64,000 bases of DNA from Microcoleus vaginatus PCC 9802 (lineage in GTDB: Bacteria > Cyanobacteriota > Cyanobacteriia > Cyanobacteriales > Microcoleaceae): contig CP031740.1 of assembly GCA_022701275.1 (NCBI GenBank), positions 1,003,001 to 1,067,000 of the forward strand. Reading direction: 5' to 3'. Below are positions 17,860 to 26,846 of the stretch, in pieces. The notes beneath the pieces were generated by a model. It saw only the letters and a program-made list of their open reading frames with translations. It was not told the origin of the DNA and did no database searches. Each line of letters begins with the position of its first letter. Position 1 is the first letter of the stretch. The translations under genes were made by a program, and so were the position numbers.

Positions 17860-19512
17860 ATGAGTGACAAATTTGACGTATTGGTAATAGGTGCTGGCGC
17901 GGCGGGTTTGTACACAGCACTTTGCCTGCCAGAGCATTTGCACGTGGGCTTGATCAATAAAAATACCCTACCTGTTTCTGCCAGCGATTGGGCTCAAGGA
18001 GGGATTGCCGCAGCGATCGCCCCTGAAGATTCGGCAGCACTGCACATTCAGGATACACTGGCTGCAGGAGCCGGTCTTTGCGATTTGGATGCGGTGAAAT
18101 TTTTAGTTGAGGAAGCTTCAGCCTGCATTGACTCCCTAGTGAAAATGGGCGTTGCATTCGATCGCACCGGCCCAGATTTAGCCCTCACCCTAGAAGCCGC
18201 CCACTCCCGCCGCCGAGTCCTCCACGCCGCCGACACTACGGGCAAAGCCGTTATCAGTACGCTGACAGCAAAAGTATTGAGCCGCAAAAACATTCAACTT
18301 GTATCTCCTGCCTTTGCTTTGAGTCTGTGGCTAGACGAAACCGGGCGCTGCCAGGGGATTAGCTCGATTTGTGGCTCACAAGTCAAGTGGCTGCAGGCCA
18401 AAGCCGTGGTGCTGGCGACAGGCGGCGGCGGACAGGTTTTTGCTCAAACGACCAATCCGTCGGTAAGTACCGGGGACGGGGTGGCAATTGCGTGGCGCGC
18501 CGGGGCGCTGCTGCGAGACTTAGAATTTGTGCAGTTTCACCCGACGGCGCTGAGCACAGCGGGCGCGCCTCGGTTTCTCATTAGCGAAGCGGTGCGGGGA
18601 GAAGGAGCTCATTTGGTTGACAGTAAGGGATATCGCTTTGCTTTTGACTCTCACCCCAGCGGGGAACTCGCCCCTAGGGATGTTGTCAGCCGCGCTATTT
18701 TCCGCCACTTGCAAAAAACGGGGGAACCTCATGTTTGGCTGGATTTGCGGCCGATTGCGGTCGATCGACTGCGCTACAGGTTTCCCAATATTATCCAAGT
18801 GTGCGCTGATTGGGGAATTGATATTTTTTCCGAACCGGTGCCGGTGACGCCCGCGGCGCATTACTGGATGGGAGGAATTGTCGCTGACAAGTTTAACCAA
18901 ACTTCGATTCCGGGTTTGTACGCGGTGGGAGAAACTGCGAGCACGGGGGTACACGGCGCTAATCGGTTGGCGAGCAATTCGCTGCTGGAATGTCTGGTTT
19001 TTGGGGCGCAGATGGGACTTTTGCAGCTAGAAGGTGGAACGCCCGAGGCATTCGCCGATCAGTTCGAGGCGGGGGAAATCTTGGAAAAATCGATTTCTGA
19101 AAAGGACATTGAGGCGATCGAAAAGTTGCGGGTCGAATTGCCTAATTTGGTGTGGCAGAGTGCGGGAATTTGCCGGGGACAACGCGATTTGGAAAGTGCG
19201 ATCGTCCAACTTGAGATTTGGCGGCAAGAATTTGCTTCGTTGCCTTTGAGTCAAACGCTTGATAATTTACGGCCCGGACAAAGTATTGATTTTTCCCCTG
19301 CTGAGGCGGAAAATAGCTCGATTTTGCGAAATTGGGGAGAAGTTGCGAATTTATTGGATATCGGCTATTTAATTGTCAAAAGTGCTGCGTTTCGCACCGA
19401 AAGTCGCGGCGGTCATTACCGAGTGGACTATCCCCTCACCGATCCGGATTGGTGCAGCCATACTTTAATTAACCAATCGAATTGGTACAAATCTCCGCGA
19501 ATAGAAGATTGA
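17860..19512 (+). CDS. nadB: L-aspartate oxidase
   Basis: A 550-residue FAD enzyme that oxidises aspartate to iminoaspartate for NAD synthesis; NadA then uses the product. FAD-binding starts at DVLVIGAGAAGLYTALCLP (residue 6). SDWAQGGIAAAI near 50 and HSRRRVLHAADTTG near 120 are family signatures; the latter holds the conserved Arg/His of the active site. VHGANRLASNSLLECLVFG near 365 is the FAD-contacting segment of the succinate dehydrogenase/NadB family. The C-terminal helical bundle ends at VDYPLTDP. I choose ATG 17860; the frame is open to TTG 17842 but those codons are repeat-flanking DNA. No nadA or nadC lies nearby. Confidence 0.95.
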   Translation: MSDKFDVLVIGAGAAGLYTALCLPEHLHVGLINKNTLPVSASDWAQGGIAAAIAPEDSAALHIQDTLAAGAGLCDLDAVKFLVEEASACIDSLVKMGVAFDRTGPDLALTLEAAHSRRRVLHAADTTGKAVISTLTAKVLSRKNIQLVSPAFALSLWLDETGRCQGISSICGSQVKWLQAKAVVLATGGGGQVFAQTTNPSVSTGDGVAIAWRAGALLRDLEFVQFHPTALSTAGAPRFLISEAVRGEGAHLVDSKGYRFAFDSHPSGELAPRDVVSRAIFRHLQKTGEPHVWLDLRPIAVDRLRYRFPNIIQVCADWGIDIFSEPVPVTPAAHYWMGGIVADKFNQTSIPGLYAVGETASTGVHGANRLASNSLLECLVFGAQMGLLQLEGGTPEAFADQFEAGEILEKSISEKDIEAIEKLRVELPNLVWQSAGICRGQRDLESAIVQLEIWRQEFASLPLSQTLDNLRPGQSIDFSPAEAENSSILRNWGEVANLLDIGYLIVKSAAFRTESRGGHYRVDYPLTDPDWCSHTLINQSNWYKSPRIED

Positions 19513-19533
19513 AAATTTATTGAAAATTTGGGG

Positions 19534-19797
19534 TCAGCGCGTCCCCGTACCGTCACTTTTGGGGTTGCCGTTCGGGTCTGGTTCGTATTCTTTTGGGTAA
19601 TTTGGAAACCTAGAGGTTTGTGCTACTGTCAAAAGTCTGGAGGTCGATGGCCTCGGGCTCTGGCCCGCGCTACGGGCTTTTGTGAAATTGCTAGTGGAGT
19701 TGCTGGCAAGTGGAGCCGCATTTGCGGTGCCGACTATATTCACTTGCAGGCAGGCCGCCAGGGTTGCCGTTGTTGTGAGCTTAATCAAAGTACGCAT
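19534..19797 (-). CDS. Small exported protein, unknown function
   Basis: An 87-residue protein if it starts at ATG 19797; the frame continues to a GTG at 19878. From 19797 it has a clear signal peptide: basic MRTLIKL, a Thr/Ala-rich core and a cleavage site after TANAA near residue 28. The mature part is short, polar and Pro-rich and ends in EPDPNGNPKSDGTGTR; I recall similar GTR-like ends in small cyanobacterial exported proteins. It is convergent with nadB, 21 bases away. There is no good ribosome site, so coding status is moderate. Confidence 0.5.
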   Translation of the reverse strand: MRTLIKLTTTATLAACLQVNIVGTANAAPLASNSTSNFTKARSAGQSPRPSTSRLLTVAQTSRFPNYPKEYEPDPNGNPKSDGTGTR

Positions 19798-20380
19798 AGT
19801 ATTCACAGCCTTATTCAAATCATCGCAATAGATCCACGTCTGTACACCTATTATATCTATCAATTTCCGTATTTCCACTGATATCTTTACATTTACTTTA
19901 ATTAACTTTCGTAAGCTTACATAATTTTTTTTACATTAAGGCTTTTTGGCGCTTTGAATTGGGTTTCAGGTTGTGATTTATTTTAATATTTTGTAACATT
20001 TAGATAAGGTGGCAAGTTGCTCTCATAAATTTTATATTTGGCTAAATCTATCTAATGACAGATGACAGATTAAAAATTTTTAAGTTATGTGATTTTAGAT
20101 TTTAGATTTCACTACTTTGGACAGTTTTTTGAACGGTTTCAACAAGCTTAGAGGGCTTACAGTTTAAGGAGCGAGCTATTTTTTTAAGTTATCTGCACAG
20201 GGGACGCCTGAAATAATATCTCCCTCACGGCCCAATTAGGGTTTGAGGTGTAGAAATTGCTCAAATTTTGTCTGAAATAATTGAGATTTCAGATAAAAAA
20301 ATTGAATAATTACAAATGACTTATCAATATCGGGGTGGGGAATTTACCTACAGTTGCATTATGTTTTTAACTGGTCTTAA
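19798..20380. other. AT-rich intergenic region
   Basis: More than 500 bases without a convincing gene. A short ATTTTAG run lies near 20093-20110, and a shortened copy of the CTACAGTTGCATT repeat lies at 20348-20374, just before the end of the diguanylate cyclase gene. Confidence 0.5.
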
Positions 20381-22516
20381 TTAATAAAAGTGATATTGAT
20401 TTTTCCCGCGTTCCTTAGCACGATACATCGCAACATCGGCATTCTTAACTAAAATCTCTGGCTCTTGACCGTCAATGGGATATAAACTAATGCCAATACT
20501 TGTAGTTACAGAAACTCTATGTTCTTCTAAAATAAAAGGCTGCATGATGGCGTCGCAAATTTTTTCCGCTACTTTCGCAGCTTCCTCCCGACCGGGAATT
20601 GCGGGCAAAATGACTGTGAACTCGTCGCCGCCCAACCGCGAGATTGTATCGCTGCCGCGCAAGCATTTTTTGAGCCGACTGGCAACTGTTTTTAAGAGTA
20701 AATCACCCACATTGTGTCCGAGACTGTCGTTGATTGACTTAAATCCATCTAAATCTAAAAACAGTAAAGCTACCAATTCCTGAGTGCTGGAGGCTATTTC
20801 TAGAGACCGATGCAAGCATTCGTAGAACATTTGGCGGTTGGGCAAACCGGTAAGGGCATCGTGATAAGCTTGGTGGCTGAGCTCAGCATTTTTTTGTTCT
20901 AGGGCATTTGCCCGGAGTTGGCGCTCGGTAATATCTCTGATTGCTCCGACTAAAAATAGGTTGCCGGCAGCATCTTTATGCAGGGATCTTTTAGTCGCAA
21001 TTAGATGCGTAATTCCGTGAGCGTCAGTAAAATATTCTTCATTTTCTCGGGGCTGGTGAGTTTGCAATACTAATTCGTCTTGCTGCCAAAATATCTCGGC
21101 TTCGGCTTGGGGAAATAAATCGTAATCTGTGCGGCAGGTTAAAATTTCTAAAGGATAGCCAATAAACCGGCAATATGCCTGATTCAAAACAACGCAGCGG
21201 TGATTTCGATCTTTGACAAAAATCGGGTCGGGAATTGTATCGATTAGCGATTGTAAAAATTCTTTAGACCGTTTTAATTCTTCTTGCAAGTGAGCCAGAT
21301 AACCCACAACTGCGACACCAGAACCCACAAGACTGAGGATTGGAGGAATTAACGGTACCCACCAACCTGCTAAGAATGCTAAGTATAAAGTGGCACTCAG
21401 ACCTAGACAGATACTTAATAAACAGTAAGCCGATCGACCAAGCGATCGCAAATTCCAACTCACATTTGCTCCCGCCCAAGACCAGAGTAAAATCCACAGC
21501 AACTCCGCAGCCTCTGGCCAGACATTGATACCCCCGCGCCCGTCGAGGGCCGCACTCAAAATTTGGCTCAAGAAATGAGCCTGAAGCTCGACTCCCGGTA
21601 TTTGCTGGGGAGAACCAAACCAACCCGAGCTGTAAGCATTTTGGTAAAAGTCTCTGAGGCTGGGGGCAGTTGAGCCGATCAAGACAACGCGCGATCGTAC
21701 AAAATCAGCGGGTACTTTGCCAGAAAGCACATCGCTCATCGATGCAGTGCGAAAACTGCCTCGCGGGCCGCGCAGGTTGGTCAAAATTTGATAGCCACGG
21801 CTGTCCGCTCGAACGTAAGCACCATCATTCGGTTGAAAAGGCCGAAAAACCCCCTTGCCTAACTGCAAGTATTTAGGATTGGCTTTTGCTGATTGAGGGG
21901 AAATTCCTTCGCTTTTGAGGTAAAGCAAAGCCAGTCTAAGTGCAAAACTTTTATGAGTTTTGCCGTCTCCGGGCCAAGCGTAGAGCAAAGTTCGCCGCAC
22001 TTTTGAGTCAGCGTCGATGACAACATTGTTGAAACCAATTCGATCAAGCTGGTCAAGTACCGGAGGTGGCCGAACTCCGAAGCGGGTTTCGTCTGGCATC
22101 AACTCAATGCCGATTAAGTTGGGAATATTTTTAAAAGAGTTGACTAATTCGGCGTTACCCGGTTGAGTTGGCAAATCTCGGTAAACGTCGAGGCCGATCG
22201 CCCGCGGCTTGCCAGCGTGCAATTTTTGCAGCAATTGGGCTAATAAAGCATCCGAAATTGGGTAGCCGTATTTTTGCAAGTCAGCTTCGTTAATTTCTAC
22301 AATGACGATGCGCGGGTCAATTGGTTCGGCCCGCCGCCACCGCACAAAGTGGTCGAAAGCAGCCCATTCCCACACCTGACAAAATCCGAACCAGCGCATT
22401 ACAATGACCGTACTAGCAACGGCACTCGCAGTAATCAATACTCGGCGTTCTTGATCGACCCATTTTTTGATAGTTTTTAGCATATTTTGGGGATTTTGGC
22501 CTCGCCCTTTGAGCAT
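20381..22516 (-). CDS. CHASE2-PAS-GGDEF diguanylate cyclase
   Basis: Up to 711 residues (700 if it starts at ATG 22483). One N-terminal membrane span near residues 28-45 is followed by a periplasmic CHASE2 sensor (about 55-325; IDPRIVIVEINEADLQKYGY and SRVVLIGSTAPSLRDFY are typical). Three membrane segments lie near 340-410, then a PAS domain (about 425-540; DTIPDPIFVKDRNHRCVVLN) with its C-terminal GAIRDITER. The catalytic domain has DALTGLPNR and the intact site RLGGDEF near residue 640. RGSD lies five residues before GGDEF, so the inhibitory I-site is present. It should make c-di-GMP in response to an extracellular cue. No EAL domain follows. Confidence 0.93.
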   Translation of the reverse strand: MLKGRGQNPQNMLKTIKKWVDQERRVLITASAVASTVIVMRWFGFCQVWEWAAFDHFVRWRRAEPIDPRIVIVEINEADLQKYGYPISDALLAQLLQKLHAGKPRAIGLDVYRDLPTQPGNAELVNSFKNIPNLIGIELMPDETRFGVRPPPVLDQLDRIGFNNVVIDADSKVRRTLLYAWPGDGKTHKSFALRLALLYLKSEGISPQSAKANPKYLQLGKGVFRPFQPNDGAYVRADSRGYQILTNLRGPRGSFRTASMSDVLSGKVPADFVRSRVVLIGSTAPSLRDFYQNAYSSGWFGSPQQIPGVELQAHFLSQILSAALDGRGGINVWPEAAELLWILLWSWAGANVSWNLRSLGRSAYCLLSICLGLSATLYLAFLAGWWVPLIPPILSLVGSGVAVVGYLAHLQEELKRSKEFLQSLIDTIPDPIFVKDRNHRCVVLNQAYCRFIGYPLEILTCRTDYDLFPQAEAEIFWQQDELVLQTHQPRENEEYFTDAHGITHLIATKRSLHKDAAGNLFLVGAIRDITERQLRANALEQKNAELSHQAYHDALTGLPNRQMFYECLHRSLEIASSTQELVALLFLDLDGFKSINDSLGHNVGDLLLKTVASRLKKCLRGSDTISRLGGDEFTVILPAIPGREEAAKVAEKICDAIMQPFILEEHRVSVTTSIGISLYPIDGQEPEILVKNADVAMYRAKERGKNQYHFY

Positions 22517-22566
22517 CTAAACTACTACTAGGTATAGGTTTTACATCTCCGACGCGATCGGCTTAG

Positions 22567-22723
22567 TCGATTTTAGATTTTAGATTTTAGATTATCCAAT
22601 TTTTTGGTTTTTCGGCTCAGTCGATTTTAGGTTTTAGATTTTAGATTATCCAATTTTTTGGTTTTTCGGCTCAGTCGATTTTAGATTTTAGATTTTAGAT
22701 TATCCAATTTTTTGGTTTTTCGG
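22567..22723. repeat. 54-bp tandem repeat, 2.9 copies, built on ATTTTAG heptads
   Basis: Units at 22567-22620, 22621-22674 and 22675-22723. Each starts TCGATTTTAG, runs through three heptads, and continues ATTATCCAATTTTTTGG then TTTTTCGGCTCAG. The copies differ at a single G for A. A larger unit thus contains the short heptad repeat. Confidence 0.92.
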
Positions 22724-22744
22724 TGCGATCGGGCTGCAACAGCA

Positions 22745-22810
22745 GAAACCGGGTTTCGCAACCAAAATATCTCATTTTAACAATAACTCTGGAAGCAGAA
22801 ACCGGGTTTC
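22745..22810. repeat. Two GAAACCGGGTTTC palindromes
   Basis: Identical 13-base palindromes at 22745-22757 and 22798-22810, each preceded by GCA. Degenerate relatives occur at about 15425 and 63521. Confidence 0.75.
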
Positions 22811-23042
22811 TGGGATTTTTATGTAAAACTTTTAGTAGTTATTTACCGATCTAAATACTACAGGCCCACAAATAGTTTTAAACTTTTTCGTTGTAACTAA
22901 TTTTTCCTATTTTTTTATTGATTATAGATGCGAGATTTTAGATTAATTCCCCAGCACGAGCCAACGATAAACTAAGTGTAAAAGCCAGATTTTTCCAGCC
23001 CATCAATCTAAAATCTGTCATCTATAATCTCCAACTTTCCTG

Positions 23043-23963
23043 TCAGTTTTGAAAGTTGCGGGGGCCGGTGTAACCCGATAAATCAGCGAGTTTATCCAAA
23101 GATTGCGTCCCCGCATAAAACTGACCATTAATTTCCCAAGTCGGGAAACCTTTCACATTCGCAGCAGCAGCTTGGCAAATTTCAGCACGGGAATTTTGCC
23201 CCCGGGGATCGCATTCAAAATAATCAATTATTTTGGCTGCTTCTTTGCCGAACAGAATTTTTTGGTCGTGACAGTGGGGACACCAGTAAGCGCCGTACTC
23301 TTTAGCGCCAATTTGTCGGAGGTGGCGGGCCAAAGCAATTTGTGCCGGGCCGGAGGTTGTAGTGACGGCAGGAGGTACAATTCCGGGGGTAGAGACAGTA
23401 GGGCCAGGTGAGTTGACGCTGTTATAAAGTCCCAAGGCACCGATCGAACTCACCATTGCCACCAAAATGCCTGTAAACACCAACTGTCCGATATCTTCCC
23501 ACTCGCGCCCGACTAGCACCAGCACAAACAGCGACAGTGAAAATAAGGCAGAAGTGATGCAGTAAATGCACAGTTCCTGAACTTCAAAAGCCATCAAATA
23601 CATCAAATAGCTGCTGAAAATTACCATCGCAGCGGTGATGATAAATAGGGCTTGCCAAGTGTTTTTTTCTAGTTGAGAGTGCAGTCCTTTATTGGTGTTG
23701 GGATTGACGCCTTTGGGAGCCAATGCCAGGATTACTATGCTCAGGTAAGCCAGACAGCCTAACAAACTTAAAGGCACTGTGCCGACTGTAGCGTAGGGAC
23801 TGTTGAGAACTTTGTCGCAGCCGCTGGTGGGACAAATGACCGAGCCTGTCGTGAATTTAGCGATCGTGAGATAGGCCGTTTCTACGACGCCTATGGCTGC
23901 GATCGCTGCCATCACAGTCCGAGACCAGCGATGAATCCAAGGGGTTGAACGTCGGCGAATCAT
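23043..23963 (-). CDS. Vitamin K epoxide reductase-thioredoxin fusion
   Basis: A 306-residue membrane enzyme for disulfide bond formation. Residues 15-190 form a VKOR domain with four or five membrane spans: the outer Cys pair in CPTSGCDKVLNSPYA near 45-51 and the quinone-side CxxC in LCIYC near 131. After a linker, residues 215-300 form a thioredoxin-like domain with the redox site YWCPHCHDQ and cis-Pro loop GFPTWEING. Cyanobacterial VKOR fusions oxidise proteins in the lumen/periplasm and pass electrons to quinone; they are needed for photosystem II assembly. All expected Cys residues are present. It is monocistronic. Confidence 0.95.
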   Translation of the reverse strand: MIRRRSTPWIHRWSRTVMAAIAAIGVVETAYLTIAKFTTGSVICPTSGCDKVLNSPYATVGTVPLSLLGCLAYLSIVILALAPKGVNPNTNKGLHSQLEKNTWQALFIITAAMVIFSSYLMYLMAFEVQELCIYCITSALFSLSLFVLVLVGREWEDIGQLVFTGILVAMVSSIGALGLYNSVNSPGPTVSTPGIVPPAVTTTSGPAQIALARHLRQIGAKEYGAYWCPHCHDQKILFGKEAAKIIDYFECDPRGQNSRAEICQAAAANVKGFPTWEINGQFYAGTQSLDKLADLSGYTGPRNFQN

Positions 23964-24254
23964 TTTTTGATTTGGTAATTAATAATTGGGACCTTGAAAC
24001 AAGAAGGAATTTGGGCAACTAGCAATGTCAGGGTTTTAAGGGATTTAACGGATGGATGTTGAGGGAAAAAGTCAGAAGCCAGAGAAAAGAAATAGCTATC
24101 CGTGTATCTGTGACTTCCGTGTCGTGAATCAAGGAAATTGGGAAGTGGTGATTGATAATTGGTGATTTTTTCACGGTTAGCTCTTCGTTTTCAGCGATTA
24201 CCGATTACCCGTTACCGATTAGCCGTTACCGATTACCCATTACCCCTTCCCATT

Positions 24255-25142
24255 TTACGTTTTACTTGTGACTTTGCCCGGTTCCGGTGTTGGCCCTCTT
24301 GAGCCATTAGCATCTCTATTTTCCTGTTCGCGCTCTTTCTGTGACAAGCTGCGGCGGGCGGCTTCTACAAACTGACTGACGCGGATCGGATCTATAGGCT
24401 GCTCGATGCGGCCGTTTCGTTTCAGGGAACTCGATACGATTACGCCGTCAGCGGCCTGCATGAGGGTGGAAATGTTTTCCCACGAGGCGCCGCTGCCGAT
24501 GAAAACAGGAATTCCCGCCGCTGCTGCACTCGCGAGTTCTAAGTCTTCGAGATTGGGAGGGCTACCAGTTGTCCAGCCCGAAAGGATTACGGCGTCGGCT
24601 AAAGCTCGCCCGATCGTCTCTTGGACGGCTGTGGTCAAGTTGGGGCTGCCTAGGGGTCGCCCGTGCTTGACTAACACGTCTGCTAATATTTTGACATCAC
24701 TGCCCAATTCCCGGCGGTAGCGCAGTAGCTGGTGAGCTTGGCCTTCAATTAAGCCTTGGTCTGTAGCCATGATGCCGTTGAGGACGTTGACGCGGATGAA
24801 TTGAGCTCCTGTGCAGGAGGCGATGGCGATCGCGCTGTGGGCGTCGTTTCGCAGCACGTTAACGCCGATCGGCAGCGTCACGAGATTTGTTAGCCTCTCA
24901 ACTACCAGAGTCATGGCACTTACCACCGCCGGATCTACGCTGTCTTTAGCAAAAGGAGCGTCGAAAAAGTTCTCGACTATGATACCGTTTGCGCCACCAG
25001 AAGCCAGCGCTGTAGCCTCTTGCTCGGCTCTTCCGATAATAGCTTTGAGGTTTCCGCCCCAGCGGGGAGAAGTTGGCAAAGGCTGTAAATGTACGACACC
25101 GATTATGGGATTCGGCGTTTTGAATATTTGTTTTAAGTCCAC
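24255..25142 (-). CDS. btpA: Photosystem I biogenesis protein BtpA
   Basis: A 295-residue TIM-barrel-like protein if it starts at GTG 25142 (AGGA lies six bases upstream); the frame runs on to ATG 25280. The GTG start gives VDLKQIFKTPNPIIGVVHL, which matches the usual BtpA N-terminus. Other landmarks are GGANGIIVENFFDAPF near 55, PIGVNVLRNDAHSAIAIA near 95, and VFIGSGASWENI near 215. BtpA is a peripheral thylakoid protein needed to keep photosystem I reaction-centre proteins stable. The C-terminal tail after AARRSL is hydrophilic and variable. The upstream extension has lower coding quality and abuts a heptad array. Confidence 0.9.
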   Translation of the reverse strand: MDLKQIFKTPNPIIGVVHLQPLPTSPRWGGNLKAIIGRAEQEATALASGGANGIIVENFFDAPFAKDSVDPAVVSAMTLVVERLTNLVTLPIGVNVLRNDAHSAIAIASCTGAQFIRVNVLNGIMATDQGLIEGQAHQLLRYRRELGSDVKILADVLVKHGRPLGSPNLTTAVQETIGRALADAVILSGWTTGSPPNLEDLELASAAAAGIPVFIGSGASWENISTLMQAADGVIVSSSLKRNGRIEQPIDPIRVSQFVEAARRSLSQKEREQENRDANGSRGPTPEPGKVTSKT

Positions 25143-25278
25143 GGATTTTCCTGAAACCACCAAGTTCACTGACGGCTGACGGCGGATTTTGACGGTATAT
25201 TCTAGAATTCTATATCCACGAGGGCGATCCGGTTGACTTAATGGGGTTGCCAAGTTGCTCAAAGCCCGACGGCATAAC

Positions 25279-25309
25279 ATTTTAGATTTTAGATTTTAGA
25301 TTTTAGATT
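25279..25309. repeat. Heptanucleotide tandem repeat ATTTTAG x4.5 upstream of btpA
   Basis: Four perfect copies plus ATTT. On the minus strand the array ends exactly where the longest possible btpA frame begins (ATG 25280). Confidence 0.9.
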
Positions 25310-25396
25310 TTACAAGGACGACGTACTTACTTCACTCCAAGAGGGATACTTGCTTCAAGACAGGAGTCCTCGAAAGCAAAAAAAGTTTAGATTTTA

Positions 25397-25515
25397 GGGA
25401 GATTTCCCAGATTCCTCTGCGGAGTCAATGCTTTAATCTTTAATCTAAAATCGACTGACTACAATCGGGGTTGAGAGCTTGACTGCAGTTGCATTCTTTT
25501 TTATACCTTGGTGTC
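25397..25515. repeat. Composite intergenic repeat plus a dispersed repeat
   Basis: CCCAGATTCCTCTGCGGAGT then TCAAT and TAAAATCGACTGA (25405-25456), followed by the second full copy of GAGCTTGACTGCAGTTGCAT, a T-run and GGTGTC (25474-25515). It separates divergent btpA and the SGNH gene. Confidence 0.7.
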
Positions 25516-25550
25516 GGCAGGGGTTTATCCTTCTCTATCGAGGTTAAGTG

Positions 25551-26537
25551 GTGAAAGTTGTTCTCATAATTTTGGCTGTCACCGCAGGATTGGGGGCGGC
25601 AATCGAAGTGATCCTGCGGGTGCTGCTGGGTTTTGGTAATCCCTTGATTTACATTGCCGATGCCGAGTGCGGCTATTTGTTGGCGCCCAACCAAAAGGTG
25701 CGTCGCTTGGGCAACCGGATTGAGATTAACGAGTATTCGATGCGTACTGGAGCGATCGCCCCTACACCCCCTCCAGAAACTCTGCGTGTTTTGCTGTTGG
25801 GAGATTCTGTCGCCAACGGCGGTTGGTGGACACATCAGACAGATACGATCTCGGAAATTATGGCTCGGAATTTGAGACTGCTAGTACAGAATATGGCTAA
25901 AAATACACAATTAGCTTCACAAGTCAACTATTCAAATTTTGAAGTTCTCAACGCCTCAGCCAATTCTTGGGGGCCGAGGAATCAACTTGCTTACGCCAAG
26001 CGGTTCGGTGTTTTTGGGGCAAAGGCTTTGGTTTTGCTGCTCAATACTGACGATTTGTTTGCATCGGCTCCGTGCGATCTGGTTGTGGGGCGCGATCGAT
26101 CTTACCCGGATCACAAACCCCGATCGGCTACGCTAGAGTTATTGCGCCGCTACCTGCTAGCTGCAGTGCCGACTCGCCAATTGGCAGCACCCGGAGCCAC
26201 AAGCGGCGATGTAGTAGGCTGCAACTTAGAGGCTATTCGCCAAATCCAGAAAATAGCTGTATCCGCCAACATCGAGTTTTTGCTAGCCGTCACGCCCAAG
26301 CGGGGCGAACTCGGCGGCCCGGGCCCTCGCGACTGGGAAGTCAATGCTAGAGCGCGTCTCGCCGAACTCGTAGAAACAGAGAAAATTACTTACATAGATT
26401 TTCTTCCCATTTTCAATTGTGCGGCCGAATTTCCAACTTTGTATCGAGACAGCATTCACCTGAGTCGTCAAGGAAATCAGCTAGTTAGCAAAACCATCAG
26501 TCGTCAAATAGTCGCTCTTTTTTGGCATAAATCGTGA
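25551..26537 (+). CDS. SGNH/GDSL-type hydrolase
   Basis: A 328-residue protein starting at GTG 25551 (GAGG seven bases upstream; another GTG lies directly before). One N-terminal hydrophobic helix (about residues 3-25) would anchor or export it. SGNH blocks are visible: block I LRVLLLGDSVANGG near residue 80 with the nucleophile Ser, block III NASANSWGPRNQL near 140, and block V RDSIHLSRQGNQL near 300 with the catalytic Asp-x-x-His. Such enzymes act on esters or as O-acyl transferases/hydrolases on polysaccharides; the substrate is unknown. It stands alone between repeat-rich gaps. Confidence 0.85.
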   Translation: MKVVLIILAVTAGLGAAIEVILRVLLGFGNPLIYIADAECGYLLAPNQKVRRLGNRIEINEYSMRTGAIAPTPPPETLRVLLLGDSVANGGWWTHQTDTISEIMARNLRLLVQNMAKNTQLASQVNYSNFEVLNASANSWGPRNQLAYAKRFGVFGAKALVLLLNTDDLFASAPCDLVVGRDRSYPDHKPRSATLELLRRYLLAAVPTRQLAAPGATSGDVVGCNLEAIRQIQKIAVSANIEFLLAVTPKRGELGGPGPRDWEVNARARLAELVETEKITYIDFLPIFNCAAEFPTLYRDSIHLSRQGNQLVSKTISRQIVALFWHKS

Positions 26538-26541
26538 CTTC

Positions 26542-26652
26542 ACCTAAAGAGGGATACTTGCCCACGACTTCTGTTGTCGAGAGCAAAAAAGTTGAAACCT
26601 TAGTTCAAGCCCCCAGATTCATCTGCAGAGTCAATCTAAGATCTAAAATCGT
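26542..26652. repeat. Composite intergenic repeat, copy 4
   Basis: AGAGGGATACTTGCC and GAGAGCAAAAAAGTTG match 25341-25390 upstream. They are followed by CCCCAGATTCATCTGCAGAG, TCAAT and TCTAAAATC. The order of modules is the same as at 25341-25456. Confidence 0.65.
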
Positions 26653-26741
26653 TCGACTGAGCGCAACTCGACGCTCGCACTCGCCGAACTTCTCACGCCG
26701 AATTGTCCAATTTCAAATCGACTGACATCGAATCCGGTTGC

Positions 26742-26846
26742 ATGGGAACAGTTACCCTCTTCAACGAACAACAAACCCAAACTGTAAAAGCACCCGGAAA
26801 CGACACGATTTGTCTCGATTTAGCTAACTTGCAAAGTAGACTCTAG
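26742..26846 (+). other. Possible truncated gene start (34 codons)
   Basis: ATG 26742 to TAG 26844-26846 encodes MGTVTLFNEQQTQTVKAPGN and 14 more residues. It reads like the N-terminus of a real protein but stops early and overlaps the end of the convergent oxidoreductase gene by 27 bases. No ribosome site is visible. It may be the stub of a gene cut by rearrangement. Confidence 0.3.

Larger units (their letters stand above)
22517..23042. other. Repeat-rich intergenic region
   Basis: No convincing gene in 526 bases. It holds the 54-bp tandem repeat (22567-22723), two GAAACCGGGTTTC palindromes, and AT-rich DNA between divergently placed neighbours. Confidence 0.6.

Noticed and set aside
19528..19881. 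Plus-strand frame after nadB
   Set aside because: Its peptide is Cys/Trp/Gly-rich and not protein-like, while the opposite strand encodes a clean signal peptide.
22567..22723. Possible CRISPR array
   Set aside because: The 54-bp units repeat without unique spacers, and each is built of simple heptads. No cas genes are near.
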